NCBI GenBank assembly: GCA_009733575.1 | Contig: ML769525.1 | Coordinates: 1 to 64,000, forward strand | DNA: 64,000 nt | Source of the DNA: Gymnopus androsaceus JB14 | Taxonomy: Eukaryota > Basidiomycota > Agaricomycetes > Agaricales > Omphalotaceae | Reading direction: 5' to 3' | In this document: positions 1 through 10,169 of the stretch, one piece after another | Layout of the letters: every line of letters starts with the position of its first letter | How positions within the stretch are numbered: the first letter of the stretch is position 1 | The notes under the pieces: model-generated | Told to the model about the DNA's origin: nothing | Seen by the model: the letters and a program-made list of their open reading frames with translations, nothing else | Database searches by the model: none | Made by a program: the position numbers and the translations under genes

Positions 1-1140
1 AACATGAATACCTGCGAGTTACGAGACCGCGTGGCCTCTCTGCCGCTCCTCTCCACCTCCGTCATTCAACACGCTCCTGCGTCTGAAGAATGCTTTTTTA
101 TCCCAATTTTTCCATAGATTCTCAAACGTGTGCTATTGTTTTTTCGAATCCACGCGTCTCGTCAAGTAATTGGTGCGGGCCCTAGAAGACCTGCAAAGGC
201 TCTTGATCCTAAGAATACTTGCCCTCTCGAGTGCTCCGCCGCTTATTTGGCCACTTCTGCTCTTGCAAACAGCCTGGCAGAGAGCACATCGTTGCAAGAG
301 AACTGAGCTGCCCAAGATCTGCCCGTGTGTTCTTCATATAATTGACTCGGATGTCTACGGCGGTACTATTTCTGGAATTCGAAGATTCAAGGACCCAAAG
401 TGAGCTAGCTCTTCAAAGCGTGCTTGACAGTCTAAACAGTTTATGAGCTCCAGTATGAGCTCCAGCGTTCAACTCGATCTCGATGGTCGATATTCTCCCG
501 TGGTCCATCTCTGCCGCAGGCGGAGAATTTAAATATCTATCAGAGGTCCATAATGGCCATGAGTGGAAGAATGAAATCGGAGAAAACCACGCTCTCGTAG
601 TGTCTGTCCATAACGCAAGTCCTTGAATATCTTCCTTACTAAGGTTGATACTTTAGACTTCTATAGGTAATCTTAGTTCCTTACTAGGATCCTTGGGTCG
701 AAGCGAACACGCCACAGTATTGGGGACACTTCTGACGCTCAGATCTCACTGTTCATTTTGCCAACTACACCGTACTCTTCTTTAGTAGTAATTTACAGTT
801 TTCAGTCAATAATACGAAGGTGCCGGTGTCTATTGGGTGTCTATAACTCCTTGCCAGAGAACAATACCGGTAATTTCAGGTAATTTCTTAACCTTGTATC
901 ATGGGATTCCAATGTTGAGCACACAAGCGGGAGATTTCAATAAGTATCTTCTCGGTGTCTTTCTAACTCTGAGTCTTGGACTAGGGCTGAATGTTGTGTT
1001 CTAGTTATAGTTATGCATGCTGTACACCCTTTTTATTACTTGACAATGTGTGGATTCTCATATCGGTTCAACGCCATAAAAGAAGTTTCGGCCTTCTAGG
1101 GTGAGCGCCAAATGAAAAAACGTTCGCAGTAGTAATGTAC
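1..1140. other. No confident gene; window edge and upstream region
   Basis: Short overlapping open frames exist around 133-403 on both strands. They have no recognisable domain, no clear splice structure and no family resemblance. The segment may hold the end of a gene cut by the window edge. From about 420 to 1140 I see only AT-rich non-coding sequence upstream of the MYND gene. Confidence 0.5.
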
Positions 1141-1183
1141 TAGGGGCCTCGAGTATATACTGAACTCGTGGATACTCGAACTC

Positions 1184-1189
1184 TATAAA
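1184..1189 (+). promoter_or_regulatory. TATA box of the MYND gene
   Basis: TATAAA lies 39 nt before the ATG at 1228, a normal distance for a fungal core promoter with a short 5' leader. Confidence 0.6.
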
Positions 1190-1227
1190 AGCCCGATTTC
1201 TCTTCATCTCGACATTCCTCTCACGTT

Positions 1228-2064
1228 ATGTCCACATATTGTAACAATTGCAGAGCAAAAGCTAGTTGCACTAGGTATAAGAAATGTTCGAATTGTAAGA
1301 CGGTGTCATACTGTGTACGTGGCCGTTCTTTGTACCTTGTATTTCTGCTTAAAATGTATTTTTTCCGAGTCTAGACAGAGAGATGTCAGGCCGATCACTG
1401 GCCTGTTCATCAACCGTTGTGCAAGCCCTACGACCCGAACGTGGTCTGGGGCATCCGCATTCTGTCGAACAACGGCGTTACGAAGCTGAAGAAGCTCCCA
1501 ATGAATTTCTTCCAACACGAAATGATCTCAGACCCTGACCACCCAATTTACCGCGAAGGAGAGCAGTGTCCTGTTACGGAGCGCTGTGGGATTCCGCTAA
1601 TAATTTACAAAGTACCTAACAGTACTGGGCCAAACGAAATTTCTGTAAAGCTCAGAATCGAAGCCTCTAACGGTTACGCGCCACCGGCGTAAGTCTTTCT
1701 CCCTCAAATTGGTGTTCATTATTGACCAATTGGCGAAGGTGGCAAGTTTGGGATCTTGGAGAAGTGTGCATCTCCCTGCCTGAATATGAATTTTCGTCTT
1801 GCTGACAGGTCGCTTGTCTAGTGCATTGTCGTTCGTGAAGATCGCAAGCCATTGACAAAGGAGCTACTTGAAGCCCTGTTCAGCTTTAACGGACCCTACC
1901 TCATGACTTATCCTTTTGATGAGGCGGCGCAGGAAGAAGTATGGGGTCCGTGGCAACATTTATTGAATCCTACAGTATGGCAGATTTTTGCGCTGAAGCA
2001 TTACGATGAGCAGTATCAAGCTGGTCGACCTGGTTTTGGCTGTTTTTTACCTGGGGGTATCTAG
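1228..2064 (+). CDS. MYND-type zinc-finger protein, four exons
   Basis: Reading splice sites gives exons 1228-1314, 1375-1688, 1739-1763 and 1822-2064; introns are 60, 50 and 58 nt and the phases join to one 222-residue frame. Exon 1 encodes CxxC then CxxC..YC, and exon 2 continues TERCQADHWPVHQ, which completes the C6HC zinc-binding MYND pattern (protein-protein interaction finger). Exon 2 ends in NGYAPP and the tiny third exon adds WQVWDLGE. Exon 4 begins with CIVVREDRKPLTKELLEAL. This C-terminal layout is the one I know from the large Agaricomycete family of small MYND proteins of unknown function. The start was chosen because the ATG directly precedes the finger and follows a TATA box. 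No stop or frameshift is visible, so the gene may be functional. Its specific role is unknown. The 25 nt exon is the least certain part. Confidence 0.8.
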
Positions 2065-2408
2065 ATAGTATGTGGACCGGTCAAAGCCAGTGGCCACGAG
2101 CAGCGGCGCCGAAAATTGTGGTCATTGATCAGTGGCCGTGGGCCACTCGCCCGCCTTCTGCTTTGACCTCTCATTGTTCTCCGTACATATAAATGCCCTT
2201 CGTCAAACTCATATTTTCCCTGTGTTCTCTCACTTTCAGATTTCTCAGTTAGAGCTCAATGGCGAGCTTTTTTGTTTTTCACCCACCCTTACATACCTCT
2301 GACCCTACTGTTCTGTAGTTCTAGTTCTGTTTCATCATTCATGTACTTATCTGTGTACATTTTGCCAGTGCCAGCTTGAGCTTGGTGCCTCTTACTGGTT
2401 TCTTGTAG
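2065..2408. other. Gene-free interval after the MYND gene
   Basis: No coding signal was recognised. A TATA-like motif with a pyrimidine-rich stretch at about 2186-2290 looks promoter-like but no frame follows it. Confidence 0.4.
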
Positions 2409-2946
2409 GGCTTACCACCGTACCCGTGTACGGTCACGACCGTGGAAAACACGGCCGTTTTTGTTGATTTTGACCTAACTATGGGTACCTACTGTCCGGG
2501 TACGGTCAATTAAGCGTGCTCTAAGCGCTCAATATTTTGCGTAACAAAAGGTCGCGAACTTGTGCTGATAGCCTTCAAAATCCCTTCAAGGGTGTTATAA
2601 TAATATAATTATCAATGTAGCACTCATTATGATGAATTTGTGGAAGCTTTAACCCTCACGTGATTGTCATAAAGCTCCGATGTGGCTCAAAAATGCCTCT
2701 AAAAGGCAATTAACCAGCAATTAACTGTTATGAATATTATTAGACATTATCGGACTGTATTTAAGAGTTTTTAATATTATTCTGCTCAATGATAAATGTC
2801 GTCTTTGGTTATTGACCATGTCACGGTCGTTTACATCGCACCCGGGACGGTAAAAAGACGATCTCAAAAAAGCTTGAGACGGTACGGGACCGTGTCCGTG
2901 TCATGGTACCCGTGTCGCCGTGCAGACACGGTCATGGTGATAAGCC
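2409..2946. mobile_element. Short element with imperfect inverted ends (CCGTACCCGTG family)
   Basis: The left end GGCTTACCACCGTACCCG and the reverse complement of the right end, GGCTTATCACCATGACCG, match over most of 25-30 nt. Both ends are rich in CCGTG/CACGG words, while the middle is AT-rich and non-coding. A related end occurs at about 8518-8555. No target duplication was found, so the exact borders and the superfamily are uncertain. Confidence 0.45.
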
Positions 2947-2952
2947 AGACTA

Positions 2953-3009
2953 TGGCTAGTTTGGGATAAGTAGTAATAAATATAATAATTCAAATGCAAT
3001 ACTACTTGC
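2953..3009. repeat. 57 bp exact direct repeat, copy 1
   Basis: Identical over 57 nt to 5765-5821, starting TGGCTAGTTTGGGATAAG and ending ACTACTTGC. Together with the G-rich, CTTAAGGTCAA-containing segments at 3050-3105 and 5480-5525, it brackets the decayed Ngaro retroelement. Ngaro elements are known to have split direct repeats, so this is probably one of them. Confidence 0.65.
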
Positions 3010-3256
3010 CAAGGAGTACTTATATAGAAATTTAAGCGCCCATATCACCGATGGGGGGGAGGGGGGGGGGTCCAGAGGCTCTTAAGGTCAAGATATTTTG
3101 ACCATTTTAGTGGTTGTTTTCATGTTGAATGATGCTTTTAAGTACCATATATGTACAATTCCACATTTATCCTGTACTAGAGAGCATCAAAATCCTCCTT
3201 GCAGGCAATATGTGCTATTAATGTGGATGGGAGAAAGTTTTTGGAGAGCTCTGACA

Positions 3257-3264
3257 CTCTGAAC
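3257..3264. repeat. Target-site duplication, left (CTCTGAAC)
   Basis: Exactly repeated at 5313-5320, directly outside the inverted termini of the hAT-type element. An 8 bp duplication is the hAT signature. Confidence 0.85.
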
Positions 3265-3699
3265 TAGTCATGGGCAAGAATCATGAATCATCAAGGATAC
3301 TCTAGTCATGATCCTTGAAAATGATTCTAGGATAGAGTCATACCACAAAAAAAGGATCATGACTCTACTCTGGAGTAGAGTTAGAATCACCTGGTTTGAG
3401 ACCTAGGATACTCTAGCAAGGATACTCTTAAATACTTGCTATGTGCTGTATATGATGTATTGTGAGTGAATGTGTCTGAAACATCAATATTGCTACTGCT
3501 GAGGGTTTATACTAATATTTAATACATCTAATATTGTACCGTTTCGAATTTAAGTTCAGTAACGCGTAACGCGGGGTGCTGAACTGGTGTAATTTCCATC
3601 TTTGTAACGCATAACATTAGCCTCCGAACTCAATTTTTTGGCGCTTCATCTGGAAAAATTCCCTAGTGCCCAGGAACATATAGGTTGCACTGACGTACC

Positions 3700-3765
3700 C
3701 ACAGGGTGACCAGGACACCCAGGATGTCTAGGCACCCCAGGCACCCCAAAGAAACCCCCAAATCC
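3700..3765. repeat. CAGG/CACCCAGG word repeats, left arm inside hAT element
   Basis: Short words such as CCAGGACACCCAGG and GGCACCCCAGG repeat here and are mirrored by GGGTGCTTGGGTTGCCTAG at 4835-4860. The two stretches form arms of a very large imperfect palindrome. Confidence 0.55.
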
Positions 3766-3985
3766 TATGCATCCTGAGGATACCAAAACGTAAAGCCGCG
3801 CGCGTGGCTGAATACATCTTTCAACAAAAACACTGATAATAACCCACCCCGATATAATACAACCAACCCCATATGCCTGGAAAACACATAAAAAATCATT
3901 CACCACACTTCTTTTCTCTCTTACCTTCTTATTACTTCTTTACAACACAGAACTAAATATAAATATATATACCATTATGAATACA

Positions 3986-4062
3986 TTTTTTTTATTTTTT
4001 TTTTTTTTTTTTTTTTTTTTTGCTTTTTTTTTTGTTTTTGTTTTTTTTTTCTTTTTTTTTTT

Positions 4063-4107
<45 letters not shown>

Positions 4108-4110
4108 CTT
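3986..4110. repeat. Long T homopolymer tract with a few interruptions
   Basis: About 125 nt made almost only of T, with scattered A, C and G. It gives a spurious poly-Phe open frame. It lies inside the hAT-type element. A tract of this length is also prone to assembly length error. Confidence 0.9.
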
Positions 4111-4594
4111 ATTGCTCACTGCTTATTATGTCTTATTCATTTGGTGTTTCAGCGCTTAAATTCAAGTGACTCATAATAAACTCAAAGATTGACACCTCAC
4201 AGGTTTGAACTCTCAACCTCGCAGTTAACTGTATTATATAAGCAATAATGCGAGAGCTCAAAACCACTGAACCTATCTTGATGTAAGATATGCTAGAAAC
4301 TTTATGCACTATATACACTAACTAGTGGGGTCAGCATCACCTATAAGAAAATTGGTGAGCACTTGGTCATAAGTGCACATGAACCCATTCTCCCACCATA
4401 GTCTACCGAGACTATCTACAATGTTACCAGTAATTATTCTTAGGTAAAAAGGGCTTGAAAGGCCAAAACTAGACTCAATGTTTTGTCTTTTGGTTAATTT
4501 AATTTTGTTGTGGATATAATGTAGCATTTAATTGAGACATAGAGTATGCAGGCAAAAACGTCGGATGGGCGCTTAAATCACGTGCTCGTAAGCA

Positions 4595-4935
4595 CGAGCA
4601 CATGATCCCTCTCCCAGGGTGTCCCAGGGCTTCCCACAGCTGTCCCAGGGCTTCCCAGAGCTTCCCAGGATCCCCAGGAATTTGCCCATTTCCCAGGCAG
4701 CCCAAGTAACCTGGGCAGCCTAGGATTTTAGCCAAATCCTGAAGGTCTTTGGGCTTGCTTGAGGCTAATTCCTGATTAACTTCAGAGATACTCAAGAATC
4801 CCTAGAATTTGGCCAAAATCCTGGGCTACCTGGGGTGCTTGGGTTGCCTAGTGTTGCCTAGGAATTGGCCAAATTCCTGGGCATCCCTGAGATTGACCAG
4901 GCACACCTGAGCTTGCCTGGGCTTTAGGTAGTTTT
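4595..4935. repeat. CCCAGGGCTTCCCAG word satellite
   Basis: Degenerate tandem words built from CCCAGG, CTTCCCAGAG and CCTGGGCA. The first half is mainly CCCAGG and the second half mainly CCTGGG, so the block can fold on itself. The style resembles the arms of the CATCAG elements elsewhere in the window. Confidence 0.7.
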
Positions 4936-5312
4936 CCAGATGTTATAGGCCAAATTTGGCGGCCGGCTACGCCGGCCACTATAAATATGAACTGAAACTG
5001 AACTAAAGTTGCAAACGTAACGCCGCCTGATGGTGGCTGAACTATGAACTGAATAGGTCCAAGGCGTAATGTGTAACATTTAGTGAACTTAAATTCAAAA
5101 CTCTACAGTACAACACTTATTGGGTTATTCAATGTTCACTCTAGAGTATCCTTGGATTGATTTGACTTTTGACTCTAGGTGATCCTATCCTAGAGTCACT
5201 TGTGCTTAAGTGATTCTACTCGTGGCTAGAGTTAAGATCATGGGTTTTGGAGTGAGAGTATCCTAGCAAAGAGTCAAGAGTCAGATAGAGTCATGATTCT
5301 TGCCCATGACTA

Positions 5313-5320
5313 CTCTGAAC
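5313..5320. repeat. Target-site duplication, right (CTCTGAAC)
   Basis: Exact partner of 3257-3264. Confidence 0.85.
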
Positions 5321-5545
5321 TGATGTAATAAAAGTGCGATTATGTTAATTGGCCTGAAATAACATCACATTAAAGGATAAATGTCTTCAGGACACTTTGA
5401 AATTCCAGAAATTAGGCTCCGGCAACAGCGGCAGAGAAAAAATGTTAAGTGTGTGCGAGAATTAATTACTATATAAGGATAAAGGAGGGGGCGAGGGGGG
5501 GCCTCGGAAGCCTTAAGGTCAAAATACAATGTGATATCTAAAATT

Positions 5546-6600
5546 CTATTTTTGCATCCCCCTTGCTACTTGCAAAGGTGTTTGGCTGGGCTTTAGCCCC
5601 ACACAGGTGGGCAAATAATAAAGGACACATGTGGAGACTAAAGCTGTAGTGTACAGCTGGTGAAATTCAGAGGTGTGGATGGGTAGGTAAATGATAAAAG
5701 CCATGAATTCAACCATGGTGAGAGTCAAAAGCAACAAGCTAATAGGCGCCAATCTGGCGCTGGCTGGCTAGTTTGGGATAAGTAGTAATAAATATAATAA
5801 TTCAAATGCAATACTACTTGCAAAGGGAGGAATTGTAAGCTTTGAGAATATGGGTGGGTAAAATATTTTCGAATCGGTGCCAGTAAAGTAGGAAAGCAAC
5901 AGAAGTCCAACCACCAACTGCAGCTACTACTTCTGGAGTAACACTGGCTAGCAAAAGCTTGACTGCACCACTGATGCAAAAACTATGGCTGTGGACATGT
6001 TCGAGACCTGCAGACTTCCAGATCCGGACAGAATGCAAGGAAAGTAGGTTTGACCATATTTTGGGGTATACCCTGGTCATCAAGATGTGCAAATAAAAAG
6101 AAGTTGGGAGGTACCAAGGCATTGGCAGCCACATGGCACTCAATGGCAAGGGAAGGGCATAGGGCTTGTAGCAAATGGTGTTGCGCAGTGTCAGCCACAG
6201 AAGCTCCAAGCTCCTTTGTGGTTTTGGTCCAAGGGATTTTGAAAGAGACGGCTTTGCGGAAGCAATTGGGATTTGTAGTGAAAAATATATTGGTAAAGTG
6301 GGATGCATGGTATCTGGGGTCAAATTTGTTCTTTGAGAGGATAGTTAGTTCACCTAGGCGGTGACTGCCCCAGAAAGCAATAGAGGCAATTGCCCAGATT
6401 GCACAGTGGAAAGGAATGGAGAAGTTGAGTGCAACATAAAGTGCAAGCATGTGTGCAAGAGTAATAGAGTTATGCTGAGGGTGTTTGTGAATAGCTCCAG
6501 CAGTTCTTGCATTGGCATGTGCAAAACAAATTAGGTGTGAATTGGCTGGCCAGGGTGCACCTGCCCGTTCAATGCCAAGCTTGTAGACCTAATAACCAAT
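5546..6600 (-). pseudogene. Tyrosine recombinase of a Ngaro-type retroelement, degenerate
   Basis: Two overlapping minus-strand frames (about 6450-5983 and 6323-5814) together read as one tyrosine recombinase. The first includes FWGSHRLGELTI, carrying the first catalytic Arg of the family (CRLGEL-type motif). The second includes HSFCISGAVKLLLASVTPEV followed by VGGWTSVAFLLYW, the H-x-x-R, H/W and downstream segment. The HxxR Arg is replaced by Cys and the frame shifts between the two parts, so the enzyme should be dead. Family knowledge: Ngaro elements in basidiomycetes carry RT-RNaseH plus a tyrosine recombinase instead of an integrase. The RT part lies upstream on the same strand (7201-7980). 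The most downstream part (5546-5752) has a relative at 23882-24115. Confidence 0.75.
5765..5821. repeat. 57 bp exact direct repeat, copy 2
   Basis: Identical to 2953-3009. It overlaps the region just downstream of the recombinase frame, as expected for a split direct repeat of a Ngaro element. Confidence 0.65.
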
Positions 6601-7200
6601 TCTTAATGCAAGAACCCGAGACTTTGCCCATGTGAAAACCAATAAAACCAATAATGAGAGTCTCACTGGCAGGCATGCGGAGACTCTCCGGAATCAACAT
6701 TTGGTCACAGAACTGATTCCAACATAATATACCTGCACCATATCATTGTTTTGTTGAGTCTGCAAGACCTGCAAAAATGGCTTTATCACCAAATTGGTCC
6801 TTGGATGATTTCAGAGGAGTAAATGGAAGAATTGACGAGGTGTCTCTCAATGGAGAATGGATTCGCCCATGCATGCAGACGGTCTTTGGCTCAGACATTG
6901 AGTTGAAGGGAATTTGGTTGGTGTTGTTGGTGGGTTTTCAAGGTGCTGGAAGGGCAGGAAGGTAATTGGGTGGTTGAGGAAAAGGAATAGGGTCGGGCAA
7001 GGGTTGGCCTGCACTAGATTGGAAGCATTTTCAGAGGGAGAATTGGTGAATTCAAGGAAGGGATGGTGAGTTGATTAATTTGGCAGTTTTGGCAGCAGGA
7101 CAGATAACTGCTTTGTAGGGAGGAGTGGAGATTTTGAGGGACTAATGAGTATGGAATGTTGGTGCTTGTGACTGAACTGTCAGCTGCAGGGGCTGGTGAG
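6601..7200 (-). other. Linker of the decayed Ngaro element
   Basis: Minus-strand sequence here reads in broken frames that connect the RT region to the recombinase, for example ICFAHANARTAG and HPQHNSITLAH just before the recombinase. An RNase H segment would be expected between RT and recombinase but I could not identify its motifs. Plus-strand frames here are shadows. Confidence 0.45.
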
Positions 7201-7980
7201 TTACTCAACATAATAAAATAGAGTATGATTGAGCTCATCTGGAAGCAAGGATCCTAGCTCAGAGATGAGAGTAAATAAAACATTGTGGTTGGAGTAGTCA
7301 TAAGATCCCAAGGCATTAAGTGAGACAAATACAGCAAGATCATCTTCTATCTTGGCAATGGGTGCTATACCAAGCGACCGCCATATGTCATGACCTGCAC
7401 CTGAAACCACACCAGAATGGGAGCTGGCAGAAGCAGCACTGAACGTGTAACAATGCTCCACCCAAAATTCACCATCAGGATCACATACCACCATGTATGA
7501 TTTGTCTTTGGGATGTAGAAGAATGGTGCAGTGGACTTTTGAAATGTCCATGGTACAAACTTTGGTACCTAGAGGTGTGGAAACAACCTGCGCGATTGAG
7601 TAAGAAAAACAAATTCGAAGAGCAAATGGAAATTGGGGGGAATCCCAGCAAAGAGCAGTGAGTAATAGGTAGATAACCCAGCAAATAGTAAATCCTTGGC
7701 GGATAGGTACGAATAGATTGAAATTGGAGTAGGGAGACTTACCAAATTAGCCGTATACATGGCTGAGTCAAACAAAGTTGGGAAGTCATCTTTGAAGATA
7801 TAAAAGTGGATACAGAGAATGTTCAATGGAATTGCCCAAGGATTCACGACTGTCTTTGGATTGCACCTGGTCAGTTCAATGGCAAGAGTGGATGAGTTGT
7901 ATGGTGTTATGATGTGGTCATAAAGTTCTAGAAATTCTGGAGGAGTGTTGGGAATGGGAAAGCAATGTGTCTTTGTCAAT
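7201..7980 (-). pseudogene. Reverse transcriptase of a Ngaro-type retroelement, degenerate
   Basis: Three overlapping minus-strand frames cover the RT. The frame at 7551-7201 contains DISKVHCTILLHPKDK, then DGEFWVEHCYTFSAASAS, HSGVVSGAGHDIW and KIEDDLAVF. This order matches the DIRS/Ngaro RT core (D.SK.YR, F.G..S, GN...DIW, Y/EDD catalytic box). Upstream, 7979-7569 reads FLELYDHIITPYNSSTLAIELTR with further RT-like sequence. Frame changes and stops separate the parts, so it is a relic. It lies on the same strand as, and upstream of, the recombinase relic. Confidence 0.7.
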
Positions 7981-8127
7981 GAGAAATTGTGCCAAGCAAG
8001 AGCAGGATTGAGAAAATTGGATGTGAATGGATTAGTGACCTGTGGGATATGAGATGCAACAGCTGGGGTCCTATCTAACAGCGATACAAGTCAGTGATCC
8101 CACAGAACCTCTTAGCAGACCATTATC

Positions 8128-8142
8128 CAGGTTTTGCTGATG
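8128..8142. repeat. Isolated CATCAG-family terminus (right type)
   Basis: CAGGTTTTGCTGATG, the exact right end of the CATCAG family, without a recognisable left partner nearby. Confidence 0.55.
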
Positions 8143-8394
8143 ATCCACCTCATTGGCCCCATGGCAGCAACCAGCACTATACCATCACTGTTCCTAAGGA
8201 TTTACTTACTGTAGCTTGTCATCTACCATCATTTATATACTTATTACATGTATCCAAACCATTGCATTGAATCACTCAATAGCTCTGACATTATTCTTCC
8301 CAGTTATGAGGTTCAATTGGGATTTAATGGTGTATTTCTGATGTATCGGTGCCCACTGAATGTACTCCATACAAATAACTCTTAATGAAGTGTC

Positions 8395-8555
8395 ACCGTC
8401 CCACCGTCCGAGTCTACAGTACAGTCAATGACGGGTCCTATTCTGTCTCCATTAACAATGATGTGGAACCCGGTATGGTCACGGTCCTACCGTCTCATAA
8501 CACGACTGTGTTTAGATGGTCATGACCATACATGGGTATGGTGCTAAGCTCTGGA
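8395..8555. mobile_element. Small relative of the CCGTACCCGTG element
   Basis: Contains several CACGGTCC/ACCGTC words, and its right end (reverse complement AGCTTAGCACCATACCCATG) matches the left end of the element at 2409. Borders are approximate and no target duplication was found. Confidence 0.35.
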
Positions 8556-8899
8556 GCTAATTTCAAACATGACTTGTAGCTCACAATCTTAGATGGGAAC
8601 ACTTTTATATTTTGTTCAATGCTCGAAGGGATGGTTTTGAATATAATAAATGTTGGAAGTAAAACGGTAAAGGTTTGGTAACTGCTTGTGATGGGCATAC
8701 CACCATTCCAAACAATCCGATTGACAAAGTAATGTGACTAATGGTAATGCAACATCTATTGATGAGGACCACATGTTAATGCATAACCATGTAAGTCTAC
8801 ATAACTTAAGGCTACTAACAGCAAGCAGTGGCACAGGTCACAGCATACAGAATGTTTGATTTATGAAGTCAATGTTAAATATGCCATAATGGATTTGCC

Positions 8900-9545
8900 A
8901 AGTAAATTGATGTTCACTAAGTAAAGTTTGTAAGTGTGGGAAAAAATAAGTTAACTTGATTGAATTGAAATAAGTTACTTTGCTCTCACTTGTTCAAACT
9001 GGTGAAGAACCGGTTCAAACTGCAGTTTCAGTCACTTTAAAAAGTACCAAGTTATAACTTGAAATATAATTTACTATGAAAAAGTATTACACAAGTCATT
9101 ACATGAAGTATAGGTTACTGTCAATATGAATAATAGCATTTGGTAGTACTTAGTACTGACTAGTACTTACATACTTAAGTATATGTACTAGTGATTATTA
9201 GTCCAGTAAGTAATTACTAGCTTGTAGCCTTATACAATACTCAATAGTACTATCATAGTATTAGTGACACATAGTACTTACTAGTCCATACAAATACTTA
9301 CTAGTCCTTGCTCATATGACATAAATATATAAGTAAGTATTAGTACTGGTAGTATTAGTACCAACACTAAGCTTCGCCATAGAAAATTGCACCAGTGCAC
9401 TTCCGGTTTGCACCGGTTTTCACTGGTTCTTTGAATTTTTAAATTTTAGAGAACCAGGAACTGCACCAGTGCAATTTTTTAAAATCTGCACTGCAGTTGG
9501 CAGTTTTCAGCAGTTATATGAACCGCACTTTTGAACCCTAAGAGG
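8900..9545. repeat. AT-rich low-complexity block
   Basis: 9125-9365 is a degenerate run of TAGTACT/AGTACTTA words. 9385-9535 has CACCGGTT, GCACCAGTGCA and AACCGG words that pair with one another and with 8995-9020. No coding signal. It may be remains of small inverted-repeat elements. Confidence 0.45.
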
Positions 9546-9602
9546 CAGACAAGCTCAGTCAGGGGGTATAACCTCAGTGAGGAGGGAATCGACCATTGAG
9601 AA

Positions 9603-9769
9603 CATCAGCAAAACCTGGGTGAACTGTGGATTGCTATGGATTGCTGTGGATTGCTGTGGGTTGCTGTACAGCACTGTACAGAAGCCCAATACAATCCACA
9701 GAAGCCACAGAGCTGTCCAGTTCTGTACAGAGGGGGACCTTGCTGTGGGATCACCCAGGTCTGCTGATG
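9603..9769. mobile_element. CATCAG-family element, CTATGG/TGTGG dialect
   Basis: Starts CATCAGCAAAACCTGGGTG and ends CACCCAGGTCTGCTGATG. The left arm has GGATTGCTATGG, GGATTGCTGTGG words; the right arm has the reverse-type words ACAGAAGCC and the conserved GACCTTGCT. AA flanks both ends. Confidence 0.75.
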
Positions 9770-10129
9770 AATGGGGGCAAGAACAATTGATTAATGATTT
9801 GTATCTATCTACTTTCTATACAGAAGCAGATAGGGGTATGTGTGGTGTGCAGAGCAGCTGGACAACCAACGGAAGGGTATTTACCCAACAGAATTTTTTC
9901 AAATCTCCACATACATAACAGATAATTAGGTATCTGTAGCATACTTTTTTAAAAAACACTCATTACTGATCTTGTTTACAACCAAACAGAACAACATCAT
10001 CTCTCAAGGCAGAGAGAATACAATCAACTGTGCCACAGTGGAAATCATGAGCCAGGTTTTTCAATTGTGATTTTAGGCCAAATTTGATGGGATTTTTGCG
10101 GTGACTACCATAGGTAGTATTTTGTTATT

Positions 10130-10168
10130 GCCCCCATTGTCTAATGTTTATGATGTCAGACTTCTACT
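10130..10168 (+). pseudogene. Truncated tRNA-Arg(UCU) 5' half
   Basis: Sequence from the acceptor strand through the D arm and anticodon loop matches the 5' half of the intact gene at 26123, with a few substitutions, and stops just after TTCTACT. The 70-80 nt upstream also resemble the upstream flank of the intact gene (both contain AAATT.GATGGGATTTTT). The 3' half is missing. Confidence 0.75.
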
Positions 10169-10169
10169 A

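Larger units (their letters stand above)
3265..5312. mobile_element. Non-autonomous hAT-type DNA transposon, 2048 bp
   Basis: The terminal 22 nt are perfect inverted repeats (begin TAGTCATGGGCAAG, end CTTGCCCATGACTA) and are flanked by the exact 8 bp duplication CTCTGAAC. The TAG..TGGGCA terminus and 8 bp duplication are characteristic of the hAT superfamily. Subterminal regions carry repeated ACTCTAG and TATCCT words in opposite orientation at the two ends, and a second inverted pair lies at about 3546-3575 and 5065-5097. No transposase frame is present. The interior contains a long T tract and CCCAGG-rich word repeats. The element appears to have landed in 3' Ngaro sequence. Confidence 0.9.

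Noticed and set aside
3977..4159. 60-codon poly-Phe open frame
   Set aside because: It is the translation of the T homopolymer tract.
6050..6364. Plus-strand 104-codon frame
   Set aside because: Antisense shadow of the tyrosine recombinase relic, whose motifs read on the minus strand.
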